In this document: in pieces, positions 8,755-16,512 of the stretch | Numbering within the stretch: position 1 is the first letter of the stretch | How the letters are laid out: the number at the start of each line of letters is the position of its first letter | DNA from: Gammaproteobacteria bacterium | GTDB taxonomy: Bacteria > Pseudomonadota > Gammaproteobacteria > Pseudomonadales > JAUIET01 | Assembly: GCA_030431775.1 (NCBI GenBank) | Contig: JAUIHW010000028.1 | Coordinates: 1 to 48,156 of the forward strand | DNA length: 48,156 nucleotides | Direction of reading: 5' to 3' | Position numbers and translations under genes: made by a program | Notes under the pieces: model-generated | Told to the model about the DNA's origin: nothing | Database searches by the model: none | The model's input: only the letters and a program-made list of their open reading frames with translations

Positions 8755-9177
8755 AATTCATCTCGCATTGTTATTGGTTCATCAGCATGCAAGGCGGCAC
8801 TGTAATCAGCAACGGCAGTACGCGCCCCAATGCCATAACTTTCAGTCATAAGCGGCCGATAGCAGGCATCACTTGTATGGTAACCGCCTTAGATGATGAT
8901 TCAAAGCCCGTTGAAGCACTTTTTTGTGTCTTTCAACCGCTCAGACCCTCTTGCAATTAAGCGCAGAATTCTTAGAATTTTGCGCCCGAGCCGATCCTGT
9001 TCGTTCGCTTTTTATGGGCGATCGCCCGGCAAAAGGCGGTGAACAGCATCCCTTGTCAGGTGGATGCAGGGCCGAACCCAATAATTGACGGGTAAACTCC
9101 AGCGGTAAGCGCTATGGTGCGTGATCGGTGGGTACCGGGGCCTGCGCCCGGGCAGACAGTTAATATGGAATGAAAAC
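8755..9177. other. Gene-free stretch between exbD and the ABC exporter genes
   Basis: I see no convincing coding frame in this 420-base divergent intergenic region. It holds the large palindrome at 8961-8985, a perfect 12-base palindrome GGGCGATCGCCC at 9017-9028, and a TTGACG at 9085-9090 that could be a -35 box. A long leader for the ABC exporter operon or an unannotated small RNA would both fit; neither is demonstrated. Confidence 0.5.
8951..8985 (+). promoter_or_regulatory. Near-perfect 25-base palindrome overlapping a promoter-like element
   Basis: GCGCAGAATTCT (8961-8972), a central T, then AGAATTTTGCGC (8974-8985) form an inverted repeat matching at 11 of 12 positions. TTGCAA (8951-8956) and TAGAAT (8973-8978), 16 bases apart, read as a sigma-70-like promoter. 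The palindrome spans the -10 and spacer, where a repressor would bind. The one-base centre argues for a protein-binding dyad rather than an RNA hairpin. Which of the divergent genes it controls is unknown. Confidence 0.4.
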
Positions 9178-10131
9178 ATGGTTAAAGTCGAAAATCTGAG
9201 CAAGACCTTCGGCCGCTTCAAAGCAGTGGACCAACTGAGTTTCAGCGTCGAGGCTGGTGAAGTGTTGGGGTTTCTTGGGCCCAATGGCGCAGGCAAGTCC
9301 ACTACAATGAAGATGATTACCGGCTTCATAGCGCCAAGCTCAGGGACCGCACAAATTGGCGATTTCGACATTCGCCGCCAGCCGGTTCAAGCGAAAGCGC
9401 TGCTCGGCTATCTGCCCGAAGGCGCACCCGCTTACGCCGACATGACACCCCTGCAATTTCTTCGCTTCGCTGCCGCAATCCGGTCGCTGGGGCCAACGGC
9501 TGACAAACGGATCAACGAAGTCGTTGAGCAGCTGATGTTGCAGGACGTGTTGCATCGGCCCATCGATACACTATCCAAAGGCTTCAAGCGCCGGGTGGGA
9601 ATCGCCCAGGCCATCCTGCATGACCCGAGCATACTGATTCTTGACGAGCCTACCGACGGCCTGGACCCGATGCAGAAGCATGAGGTTCGCTCGCTGATCA
9701 CCAACCTGGCTGAAGACAAAATCGTGATTGTGTCGACTCACATTCTTGAAGAGGTCAATGCTGTGTGCAGTCGTGCCCTCATCATCGCCAACGGGCAGCT
9801 CGTAGTCGACGCCAAGCCCGAAGAGTTGGAAGCGCAATCCGAGTACCACGGGGCAGTCACGCTGAAGCTCGCCGATAACACCGACCCCAGAGCTGCCCTG
9901 CAAGGCCTGCCATCGGTATTTAGGGTGGAAAACTACCCGGACGATCCTAAACGGGTCACCGCGGTGCCCAATTCCGGCAGCCCGATTTTCAATGACATTC
10001 AGGCGCTGGCGCAACGCGAAAGCTGGGCCGTGGAAGAGATGTTTGCTGAACGCGGCCGTCTGGAAGATGTGTTCAGGCGCCTGGTGGACAGCCACGTCAG
10101 CAATTCTGAGCCACAACGAGGTGCTGCATGA
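9178..10131 (+). CDS. ABC exporter ATPase, GldA-like
   Basis: A 317-residue ABC ATPase. Walker A is GPNGAGKST (34-42), the signature is LSKGFKRR (132-139), Walker B is ILILDEP (152-158) and the H-loop lies in STHILEEV. The C-terminal 80 residues are an accessory domain common in ABC-2-type exporters. Together with the next two genes it matches the GldA-GldF-GldG module, named for Flavobacterium gliding but widespread in non-gliding proteobacteria, where the substrate is unknown. The ATG at 9178 is preferred over an upstream GTG at 9121 because GGAA lies eight bases before it and Walker A falls at the usual distance. The stop overlaps the permease start (ATGA). Confidence 0.92.
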   Translation: MVKVENLSKTFGRFKAVDQLSFSVEAGEVLGFLGPNGAGKSTTMKMITGFIAPSSGTAQIGDFDIRRQPVQAKALLGYLPEGAPAYADMTPLQFLRFAAAIRSLGPTADKRINEVVEQLMLQDVLHRPIDTLSKGFKRRVGIAQAILHDPSILILDEPTDGLDPMQKHEVRSLITNLAEDKIVIVSTHILEEVNAVCSRALIIANGQLVVDAKPEELEAQSEYHGAVTLKLADNTDPRAALQGLPSVFRVENYPDDPKRVTAVPNSGSPIFNDIQALAQRESWAVEEMFAERGRLEDVFRRLVDSHVSNSEPQRGAA

Positions 10132-10856
10132 CCGCTACAATTTTCCGTCGTGAACTGGCCAGCTATTTTGCGACCCCTCTGGCCTATGTATTTATCGTGA
10201 TTTTTCTGATGTTATCGGGGGCGCTGACTTTCTTTCTGGGTGGTTGGTTCGAACGCGGCCAGGCTGATTTGCTGCCATTTTTTGGCTTTCACCCCTGGCT
10301 GTATCTGTTTCTGGTGCCGGCCATATCCATGCGTCTTTGGGCCGAGGAACGCAAGTCCGGAACCATAGAGCTGCTGCTGACCTTACCGATCACTGTGTTC
10401 CAGGCTGTTCTGGGCAAGTTCCTGGCCGCTTGGGTATTCATTGGCTTAGCCCTGCTGCTGACCTTCCCGATGTGGGTGACCGTCAACTACCTGGGCACGC
10501 CGGACAACGGCGTGATCCTGGCAGCCTACCTGGGAAGCTGGTTGATGGCTGGCGCCTTTCTGGCAGTCGGCTCGTGCATGTCCGCCGCCACCAATAATCA
10601 GGTCATTGCGTTTATCCTCAGCGTGGTGGTGTGCTTTCTGTTTATCCTGATCGGCTTCAGCATGTTGTTCGACGCGATGAAGGACTGGGCGCCGCTGCCA
10701 TTGCTTGACGCGGTAACCGGCCTGAGCTTCCTCAGCCATTTCCAGGCCATCAGTCGCGGCGTTCTTGATCTGCGCGATGTCCTGTTTTTCCTGGTCATGA
10801 TCACAGCCTGGCTTCTCGCTACAGCTATCGTGATCGACATCAAGAAAGCATCCTGA
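10128..10856 (+). CDS. ABC-2 type permease, GldF-like
   Basis: A 242-residue inner-membrane protein with about six transmembrane helices. It opens with RRELASYFATPLAYVF and has the RLWAEERKSGTIELLLTLP segment, both characteristic of the ABC-2 permease family associated with GldA. It would form the membrane channel of the exporter. The start overlaps the ATPase gene by four bases, and the GldG-like gene starts 10 bases downstream behind a GAGGGG-type ribosome-binding site. Confidence 0.92.
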   Translation: MTATIFRRELASYFATPLAYVFIVIFLMLSGALTFFLGGWFERGQADLLPFFGFHPWLYLFLVPAISMRLWAEERKSGTIELLLTLPITVFQAVLGKFLAAWVFIGLALLLTFPMWVTVNYLGTPDNGVILAAYLGSWLMAGAFLAVGSCMSAATNNQVIAFILSVVVCFLFILIGFSMLFDAMKDWAPLPLLDAVTGLSFLSHFQAISRGVLDLRDVLFFLVMITAWLLATAIVIDIKKAS

Positions 10857-10866
10857 GGGGTTACTG

Positions 10867-12825
10867 ATGACAAGTTCAAAACTGTTTTCCAAAGCCGGAC
10901 TGGTTGTTCTCGCCCTGTGCACACTGCTGTTGGTCGGACTGCTGAATATAGCGCTCAAGGGTCTTCGAGTAGACCTGACCGAAGACCAGCTCTATACCGT
11001 GACTGAGGGCACGGTTAATACCCTGCGCAACCTTGAACACCCGGTCACGCTGGAGCTGTTCTTCTCCGACAAGCTAACCACGGATATTCCGCAGCTTCGG
11101 GATTTTGCGCGGCGGGTACGTGAGCTGCTCGAGGAGATGGCCTTGAAGTCTAACGGCAAGGTTACCCTGCGCACCATTGACCCCGAACCCTTTTCTGAAG
11201 AGGAAGACCGTGCTGCCGAGCTGGGCCTGGGCTCGCGTCCGATTGGCCTGGGAGGGCCTGAAATCTATTTCGGACTGGCCGCAAGCAATTCGCAAGGCAA
11301 TTCGGAAGTGATCGAGTTCATCCAGTCCGAACGCGAGCAATATCTTGAGTACGATGTGGTGAAAATGCTGCACATTGTCGGGCGCGACTCCGCACCCAGG
11401 GTCGCGCTGCTGGCGGGTCTGCAGGTCAACGGCGGGTTTGACATGCAAACCCGTCAGCCCACCCCTCCTTGGATGGCGGTCAGTCAGTTGCAACAGTTGT
11501 TTGACGTGGTCACACTGTCTAATGGCTTTGACCGGGTCGCCGATGATGTGGGTGTCGTCGTTCTGATCCACCCACCGGAGTTGGAGCCAGCCAGCCAATA
11601 CGCGCTCGATCAATTTGTGCTGCGCGGCGGCAACCTGATTGCATTTGTTGACCCCAATGCGGATCAGGCTGGCGGTAATAACCCCATGATGCCGAACCCT
11701 GGGGCCGCAAACCGCAGCTCTAACTTACCCGCTCTATTCAAAAGCTGGGGTTTCCAGTTGGTGGAAGACAAAGTTCTTGGCGATGCGCGTAACGCCCTGC
11801 AAGTGGGCGGCCGCAATGGTCAACCGGTGCGGCACCTGGGTATTTTAGGTTTCGATGCCAACGCGTTTGCCTCTGATGACATGATCACCAACGACCTGAG
11901 TCTGCTGCATTTTGGTTCGGCCGGAGTCATTCAACCGTTGGCGGAAAGCAGTACCGAATTCTCACCGCTGCTGATCAGTAGCGAGCAAAGCATGCTGCTC
12001 GATGCCAACAAGTTTGAGTTTCTGTTCGATCCGCAGTCTCTGTTTGACGGCTTTACCCCTGATGGCGAGCGTCATGTACTGGCGGCACGCGTTACCGGCC
12101 CGGTTGCTACCGCCTTTCCGGATGGGCCGCCCGAAAAAGAAAATGAGGAGCCCGCTGGTGACGAAAGCTCCGCGGAAGAAAGCAGCGCTGACGATGACCC
12201 GGCTGATGCCGAGGCAGGTACCGACGACGAGCAGGCTGAGCCTCTACCAGCCCACCTGGCCCGCTCAGTAGAGGACATCAATGTGATTGTGGTCGCTGAT
12301 ACCGACTTTCTGTCCAACCGACTGTGGATCCAGGTGCAGAGCTTTTTCGGGCAGCAAATTGGTTCCCCGTTTGCAGACAACGGCAACTTTTTCGTCAACG
12401 CAGTCGACAACATGATCGGCAATACCGACCTGATTTCAATTCGCAGCCGAGGACAGTATGTCAGGCGCTTCGAAGTGGTGGATGAGCTGCGCTTGAATGC
12501 GGAGCGCAATTTCCGGGCCCAGGAAGAATCACTGCAACGCAGCCTCAGCGAAACCGAACAAAAACTCAGCGAGCTGCAGGCACAGAAGGAAGGTGAGAAC
12601 AGCGAAGAAGTGCTGACGCTCAGCCCTGAACAGCTTGCTGAAGTGGAGCGCTTCGAGCAGGAAAAACTGTCGATTCGAAAGCAGCTGCGAAAAGTGCAGC
12701 ATCAACTGGGCAGTGATATCGAGCGTCTGGGTACCCAACTCAAGCTCATCAATATTGGCCTGGTACCATTATTGCTGACCATTTTGGCCCTGGTTTTTCG
12801 AGCCGTTCAACGACGGTCGGCTTGA
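10867..12825 (+). CDS. GldG-family auxiliary protein of the ABC exporter
   Basis: A 652-residue protein with a transmembrane helix near each end (about 10-30 and 628-648) and a large periplasmic region between. The N-terminal part has the GldG pattern LRVDLTEDQLYTVTEGT and VTLELFFSD. An Asp/Glu/Ser-rich low-complexity linker lies at about residues 421-460, and a coiled coil with many Glu, Gln and Lys at about 545-620. GldG-like proteins accompany GldA/GldF ABC transporters; their exact role is not established. A DUF4340 gene, often found after this one in related gammaproteobacterial loci, is absent here; an SDR gene follows after three bases. Confidence 0.9.
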   Translation: MTSSKLFSKAGLVVLALCTLLLVGLLNIALKGLRVDLTEDQLYTVTEGTVNTLRNLEHPVTLELFFSDKLTTDIPQLRDFARRVRELLEEMALKSNGKVTLRTIDPEPFSEEEDRAAELGLGSRPIGLGGPEIYFGLAASNSQGNSEVIEFIQSEREQYLEYDVVKMLHIVGRDSAPRVALLAGLQVNGGFDMQTRQPTPPWMAVSQLQQLFDVVTLSNGFDRVADDVGVVVLIHPPELEPASQYALDQFVLRGGNLIAFVDPNADQAGGNNPMMPNPGAANRSSNLPALFKSWGFQLVEDKVLGDARNALQVGGRNGQPVRHLGILGFDANAFASDDMITNDLSLLHFGSAGVIQPLAESSTEFSPLLISSEQSMLLDANKFEFLFDPQSLFDGFTPDGERHVLAARVTGPVATAFPDGPPEKENEEPAGDESSAEESSADDDPADAEAGTDDEQAEPLPAHLARSVEDINVIVVADTDFLSNRLWIQVQSFFGQQIGSPFADNGNFFVNAVDNMIGNTDLISIRSRGQYVRRFEVVDELRLNAERNFRAQEESLQRSLSETEQKLSELQAQKEGENSEEVLTLSPEQLAEVERFEQEKLSIRKQLRKVQHQLGSDIERLGTQLKLINIGLVPLLLTILALVFRAVQRRSA

Positions 12826-12828
12826 TTA

Positions 12829-13644
12829 ATGGAGTTTCAAAACCGGACAGTCATCATTACCGGCGCTTCCGCCGGAATTGGTGAGGCCTGCGCAGAAGCG
12901 TTTGCCGACCTGGGCGCCAATCTGGTGCTTCTGGCTCGCGGGGAGCAGGCATTGCAGCAGCTGGCGGAGCGCCTAAGCGAGAAAACCCAGGTACTTGCCC
13001 GAGCGATGGACGTTGATGACACATCCGCCTACGAGGCGCTGCTGGCAGACGCGGTAGCACAATTTGGTCAGATCAATGTGCTCGTCAATAACGCCGGCTG
13101 CCATCATCGGGGACCATTCGCTGAACGCTCAATCGATGAACTGACGCAGATGGTTAATGTCAATCTGCGCGCCCCAGTGCTGCTGAGTCGCCTAAGCCTG
13201 CCGTATCTGCAACAGAGTGATGGAGCGGCTATTGTTAACGTTGCTTCGCTTGCCGGACGCTCACCGCTAAACGGCGCGGTGATCTACTCATCAACCAAAT
13301 TCGGCCTTAGAGCTTTCAGCCTTGCGCTGGCCGCTGAGCTGGCCGATACCAGGGTGCATGTTGGGCTGGTATCGCCAGGTCCGGTGGACACCGGTTTCAT
13401 AATGGAAGAAATAGATGAGGTTGCCGATATCGTGTTCTCTCAGCCTATGAGCACGGCCGCAGAGGTTGCAGCAGCCGTCGTTGAGGTGGCCGCGGGCAAG
13501 AGGCTGGAAATTGCCATGCCCCGAGCCAGCGGCCGGCTGGCGCATATTGGCTACCTGTTTCCTAGGTTAAACCGTCGGCTCAAACCCTGGCTGGACCGTC
13601 AGGGACGGCGCAACAAGCAGCGTTACAAGCAGCGATCAGGGTAA
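12829..13644 (+). CDS. Short-chain dehydrogenase/reductase
   Basis: A 271-residue classical SDR. The cofactor motif is TGASAGIG (11-18), NNAG lies at 87-90, the catalytic serine is near S140, and Y153-x3-K157 is the active-site pair. The arrangement suggests NAD(P)(H)-dependent oxidation or reduction of an alcohol or carbonyl; the substrate cannot be read from sequence. The C-terminus is basic (R-R-L-K-P-W-L-D-R, then a run of R/K/Q). It starts four bases after the gldG-like stop, so it may be transcribed with the ABC exporter. Its 3' end overlaps the convergent downstream gene by nine bases. Confidence 0.9.
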   Translation: MEFQNRTVIITGASAGIGEACAEAFADLGANLVLLARGEQALQQLAERLSEKTQVLARAMDVDDTSAYEALLADAVAQFGQINVLVNNAGCHHRGPFAERSIDELTQMVNVNLRAPVLLSRLSLPYLQQSDGAAIVNVASLAGRSPLNGAVIYSSTKFGLRAFSLALAAELADTRVHVGLVSPGPVDTGFIMEEIDEVADIVFSQPMSTAAEVAAAVVEVAAGKRLEIAMPRASGRLAHIGYLFPRLNRRLKPWLDRQGRRNKQRYKQRSG

Positions 13645-14403
13645 AATCGTTATTCGTCGCAAAGCGTCACTATCCGCACTGGCTGCTTGATTTACCGAAG
13701 CAGCGTGCGCGGAAACTGGCAATGAGGGCGCTCGATGGGCCGCGTACAGCACAACATTGTCATACCCTGGTACAGGATAGACCGCACTCCAGGCAAACGC
13801 CTCGCGCAAGCGCAGGGCAGCGCTGCCAAGCACTTCGGTTGAGGCACAGATCAGATTCATGCTCAACACCCCACCCGTTTGCAGTGCACGCGACAGCGCT
13901 GACAGAAAGTCTCGCGACAGCAGCCACGCTGGTTGGTGATTGGCGGCAGCGAGGTCACAGAATATCAGGTCGAAGTGTCCAGAATTTTGCTGCAGAAAAA
14001 CACGGGCATCGGCAAGCTCTACCGAGGTCGATGTGGGGATATCAAAGCATTCTTTGGCAAGCTCGAACACACTCCGCTCAAGCTCCACCGTCGTCAGCGA
14101 CAAGCGGGGATAAGCGCGGCTGGCGTAGCGCTCGATTGCGCCACAACCCAAGCCAAGGTTTAAAGCGTTGTCCTTTTTCTGCGCCATTGCAGCGGCCAGC
14201 AGCATCGCCTGAACCACTGGAGAGAGAATCTCACTGGGTACGCTGCAATCCATAACGCCCTGAATCGCTTGCCCGCCAGTGTACAAGTAGCGATAGTTTC
14301 CGCTTTGTCGCACCTCGCAAGCCGCTCGCCGGGCGAGCAAACGGTGCGAATTTCGCTCGGCTTCGCCGAACGACGCGAAAAACTCACTCGCCTTCGTCGG
14401 CAT
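13636..14403 (-). CDS. Spermidine-synthase-like protein with a methyltransferase fold
   Basis: A 255-residue Rossmann-fold protein related to spermidine synthases. The nucleotide-binding loop reads LNLGLGCGAIERY (81-93), followed by the acidic V-E-L-E (107-110) and later F-D-L-I-F-C-D (144-150). The usual polyamine-synthase loop G-G-G-D-G is replaced by G-L-G-C-G, so aminopropyl transfer is doubtful; a methyltransferase or another SAM-related role is possible. I chose the ATG at 14403, which overlaps the preceding gene by 20 bases; an upstream in-frame ATG at 14475 would overlap it much more. It is last in a three-gene minus-strand operon. Confidence 0.78.
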   Translation of the reverse strand: MPTKASEFFASFGEAERNSHRLLARRAACEVRQSGNYRYLYTGGQAIQGVMDCSVPSEILSPVVQAMLLAAAMAQKKDNALNLGLGCGAIERYASRAYPRLSLTTVELERSVFELAKECFDIPTSTSVELADARVFLQQNSGHFDLIFCDLAAANHQPAWLLSRDFLSALSRALQTGGVLSMNLICASTEVLGSAALRLREAFAWSAVYPVPGYDNVVLYAAHRAPSLPVSAHAASVNQAASADSDALRRITILP

Positions 14404-14764
14404 ACCAGCGGATGGTGAGCTGCTGCTTGCCAAACTCGCGGGCAGCCGCCACATCTTTACCCATATAAATATCAATGCGCTCGGTGAAACGTTTGTTCAG
14501 CTTGTCGCGCACCAGAAACACTTCATCATAGCCGTCAATACGCACTTCTGTATTATGCGTCAGCCCAAGCTTCAGCAAATCACGAGACACCGCTATCGTC
14601 GGTATCGACGGATCGAGAATGTCCCCCCACGCGGCCACATTCGGCTGGCCGTCGGTTTGCCCCCTGACCGAGTTAAAAGCGGTCGCCGTCACAGTCATGC
14701 TTTGTTCGCCAGGGCCGCAGCCCATGAGTAACAACAGAAGCCAGGCCACTGCGGTGTATTTCAT
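14384..14764 (-). CDS. 3D-domain lipoprotein
   Basis: A 126-residue lipoprotein with lipobox L-M-G-C (Cys16). The remainder is a 3D (three-aspartate) domain of the double-psi barrel type related to the MltA C-terminus. It shows V-T-A-T-A-F-N-S, A-x-G-D, then I-A-V-S-R-D-L-L-K-L-G-L, and R-I-D-I-Y-M-G near the C-terminus. Proteins of this kind act on or bind peptidoglycan in the envelope. Its start overlaps the stop of the DNA glycosylase gene by four bases (TCAT on the plus strand), so it is translationally coupled to an unrelated gene. Confidence 0.85.
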   Translation of the reverse strand: MKYTAVAWLLLLLMGCGPGEQSMTVTATAFNSVRGQTDGQPNVAAWGDILDPSIPTIAVSRDLLKLGLTHNTEVRIDGYDEVFLVRDKLNKRFTERIDIYMGKDVAAAREFGKQQLTIRWYADEGE

Positions 14765-15294
14765 GCTGAGCTCCCCAGGTAGTTATCGATGCGCTGCCAC
14801 TCTACCAGTTTTTGCTCAAAGCTGAGCGCTGCATGCGCCGGACTGGTGGATGGCAGACGATGCGTCGGTAAGGCCGCAGGCGCAGAGTTAAGCCTTGGGT
14901 ACACATAGCGCTGATAACTTTGCTGCGCTTTCGTACCGTTGAAGAACACCGCTCGCAACGATGGGTGCGCAGAATAAAACGCTTTAAAATCATTAGCTTG
15001 TATTGATTGCTCTGTAATATTGGCGTCCAGACTACCACGGCGCTCACAGCTGTACATCACATCCCAAAGGGCAACACCATGGGACAACAACAGCTCACGT
15101 CGCGCAGCGTAGTCACTGCTTGCGTTAATCTCACTTTTTGCTCCGTTCAGCAAATGGCAGATTATTCGCCAAAAAACATTCCTTGGGTGAGCGTAGTATT
15201 GTTGGGCCTGTAAGGATGCGGTACCGGGCATGGACCCAAGTATCAACACTTTTGGCTGGCCGCCAACAATCGGCGGGAATCCTGTGTTTCGCAT
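14761..15294 (-). CDS. DNA-deoxyinosine glycosylase (uracil-DNA glycosylase superfamily, family-6-like)
   Basis: A 177-residue member of the uracil-DNA glycosylase fold. The N-terminal motif GSMPGTASLQAQQYYAHPRN, followed by V-F-W, is the family-6 (hypoxanthine-DNA glycosylase) signature. The C-terminal R-L-P-S-T-S-P-A-H supplies the second active-site loop. The family excises deaminated purines such as hypoxanthine from DNA. It is first in the minus-strand operon with the 3D-domain lipoprotein and spermidine-synthase-like genes. The divergent DUF2959 gene begins about 100 bases away. Confidence 0.87.
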   Translation of the reverse strand: MRNTGFPPIVGGQPKVLILGSMPGTASLQAQQYYAHPRNVFWRIICHLLNGAKSEINASSDYAARRELLLSHGVALWDVMYSCERRGSLDANITEQSIQANDFKAFYSAHPSLRAVFFNGTKAQQSYQRYVYPRLNSAPAALPTHRLPSTSPAHAALSFEQKLVEWQRIDNYLGSSA

Positions 15295-15391
15295 AGGGTG
15301 CCCAGTTTGTAAAAAAGTGGTAACGACGCGCTGGTGTTCGCATCAACATGATAGAGTTTACTGCTGCAAACAGCGTTCGGGGAACCTACTA

Positions 15392-16033
15392 ATGAAACGA
15401 ATTGCAAGCATGGCTGCTCTGCTTGTCTTGTTGTCGGCCTGCGAAACCGCGTACTACAGCGGCTGGGAGAAGCTCGGCAAACACAAGCGCGATCTGCTGG
15501 TTGACCGCATTGAAGACACTCAGGAATCGCAGGAACAGGCCCAGGAGGAATTTGCCGACGCGCTGGAACAATTCCGTTCAGTGGTGGAATTTGACGGCGG
15601 CGACCTGGAAGCCACCTACGAGAAACTGAATGCCGAATATGAGGACAGCGCCGAGGCTGCAGCCGAGATTACTGACAATATCAACCGTGTGGAAGATGTC
15701 GCTGAGGATTTATTCAATGAATGGGAGGACGAAATCGCCCAGATCAGCAATGCCAACCTGCGTCGCGACAGCCAGCGCATTCGACGCGACACTCGGAAAC
15801 AGTACGACGGCCTGTTAAAGAGCATGCGCACCGCAGAAGCAACCGTTGAGCCGGTATTGACAACTCTGAAGGACCACGTGCTGTATCTTAAGCACAACCT
15901 CAATGCACGCGCCATATCGTCGCTGAAAGGAGAACTCTCGGCGATCAATACCGATGTCGACCGATTGATTTCCGCCATGCAGAAGTCCATTGATGAATCC
16001 AGAGCCTTTATCGCTGGTATGCAAGACTCGTGA
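15392..16033 (+). CDS. DUF2959-family lipoprotein
   Basis: A 213-residue protein with lipobox L-S-A-C (Cys17) that matches the DUF2959 family. After the signal it has Y-Y-S-G-W-E-K-L-G-K-H-K-R-D, then long Glu/Gln/Ala-rich helices, probably coiled coils, to the end. The function is unknown, although its location and helical form suggest an envelope scaffold or a coiled-coil partner. The ATG at 15392 is preceded by GGGGA at 15379-15383. Its stop overlaps the next gene's GTG start (GTGA), so the two lipoproteins are made as a coupled pair. Confidence 0.86.
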   Translation: MKRIASMAALLVLLSACETAYYSGWEKLGKHKRDLLVDRIEDTQESQEQAQEEFADALEQFRSVVEFDGGDLEATYEKLNAEYEDSAEAAAEITDNINRVEDVAEDLFNEWEDEIAQISNANLRRDSQRIRRDTRKQYDGLLKSMRTAEATVEPVLTTLKDHVLYLKHNLNARAISSLKGELSAINTDVDRLISAMQKSIDESRAFIAGMQDS

Positions 16034-16512
16034 ATGGACTGAAAGCCCTGCGTTCGTGCTGGCTGCTTGTGGCAGTGCTGGTGGCCTCCTCGTGCGCCAC
16101 AATGCAGCCCAATTTCCAGAATCCCTCGCTGCAGGTCACCTCCATCGCGCTGTTACCGTCGGAAGGGGTGCAAATCAACTTCGACATTGGGCTTAAAGTG
16201 TCCAACCCCAACCAGCAAGCACTGAATGTGATCGGCATTGCCTATGACCTGACCCTGGATGGTTATAAGATCATCGAGGGTGTCGGTAATGACATACCCT
16301 CCATTCCGGCCTATGGGTCTGAGGAATTTCGCATTACCGCGTCAACCAACCTGATGCAGAGCTTCAAGCTGTTGTCGGAGCTGCTGAACCGGCCAAAGAG
16401 TGAACTGGACTATGCTCTGAATGCAAAACTGGACATTGGCTCCACCTGGCTGCCAGCTCTGCGCCTCAGCGATGTTGGCACAATCAATCTGAGCAAGCCG
16501 CCGACTCAATAG
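16030..16512 (+). CDS. LEA type 2 (WHy-domain) lipoprotein
   Basis: A 160-residue protein with a hydrophobic N-terminus ending in V-A-S-S-C (Cys22), a probable lipoprotein signal. The mature part has the water-stress/hypersensitive (WHy) pattern: I-N-F-D-I-G-L-K-V-S-N-P-N (about 49-61), then I-A-Y-D-L-T-L-D-G and the later I-P-S-I-P-A-Y-G-S. In bacteria such LEA-2 proteins are small beta-sandwich envelope proteins, with protective or unknown roles. It starts with GTG overlapping the DUF2959 stop. Its last 29 bases overlap the end of the convergent glutamate dehydrogenase gene. Confidence 0.85.
   Translation: MNGLKALRSCWLLVAVLVASSCATMQPNFQNPSLQVTSIALLPSEGVQINFDIGLKVSNPNQQALNVIGIAYDLTLDGYKIIEGVGNDIPSIPAYGSEEFRITASTNLMQSFKLLSELLNRPKSELDYALNAKLDIGSTWLPALRLSDVGTINLSKPPTQ

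Noticed and set aside
9017-9028. Perfect palindrome GGGCGATCGCCC
   Set aside because: Twelve-base palindromes are expected by chance in a G+C-rich 48-kb window; there is one copy and no promoter context, so it is only mentioned.
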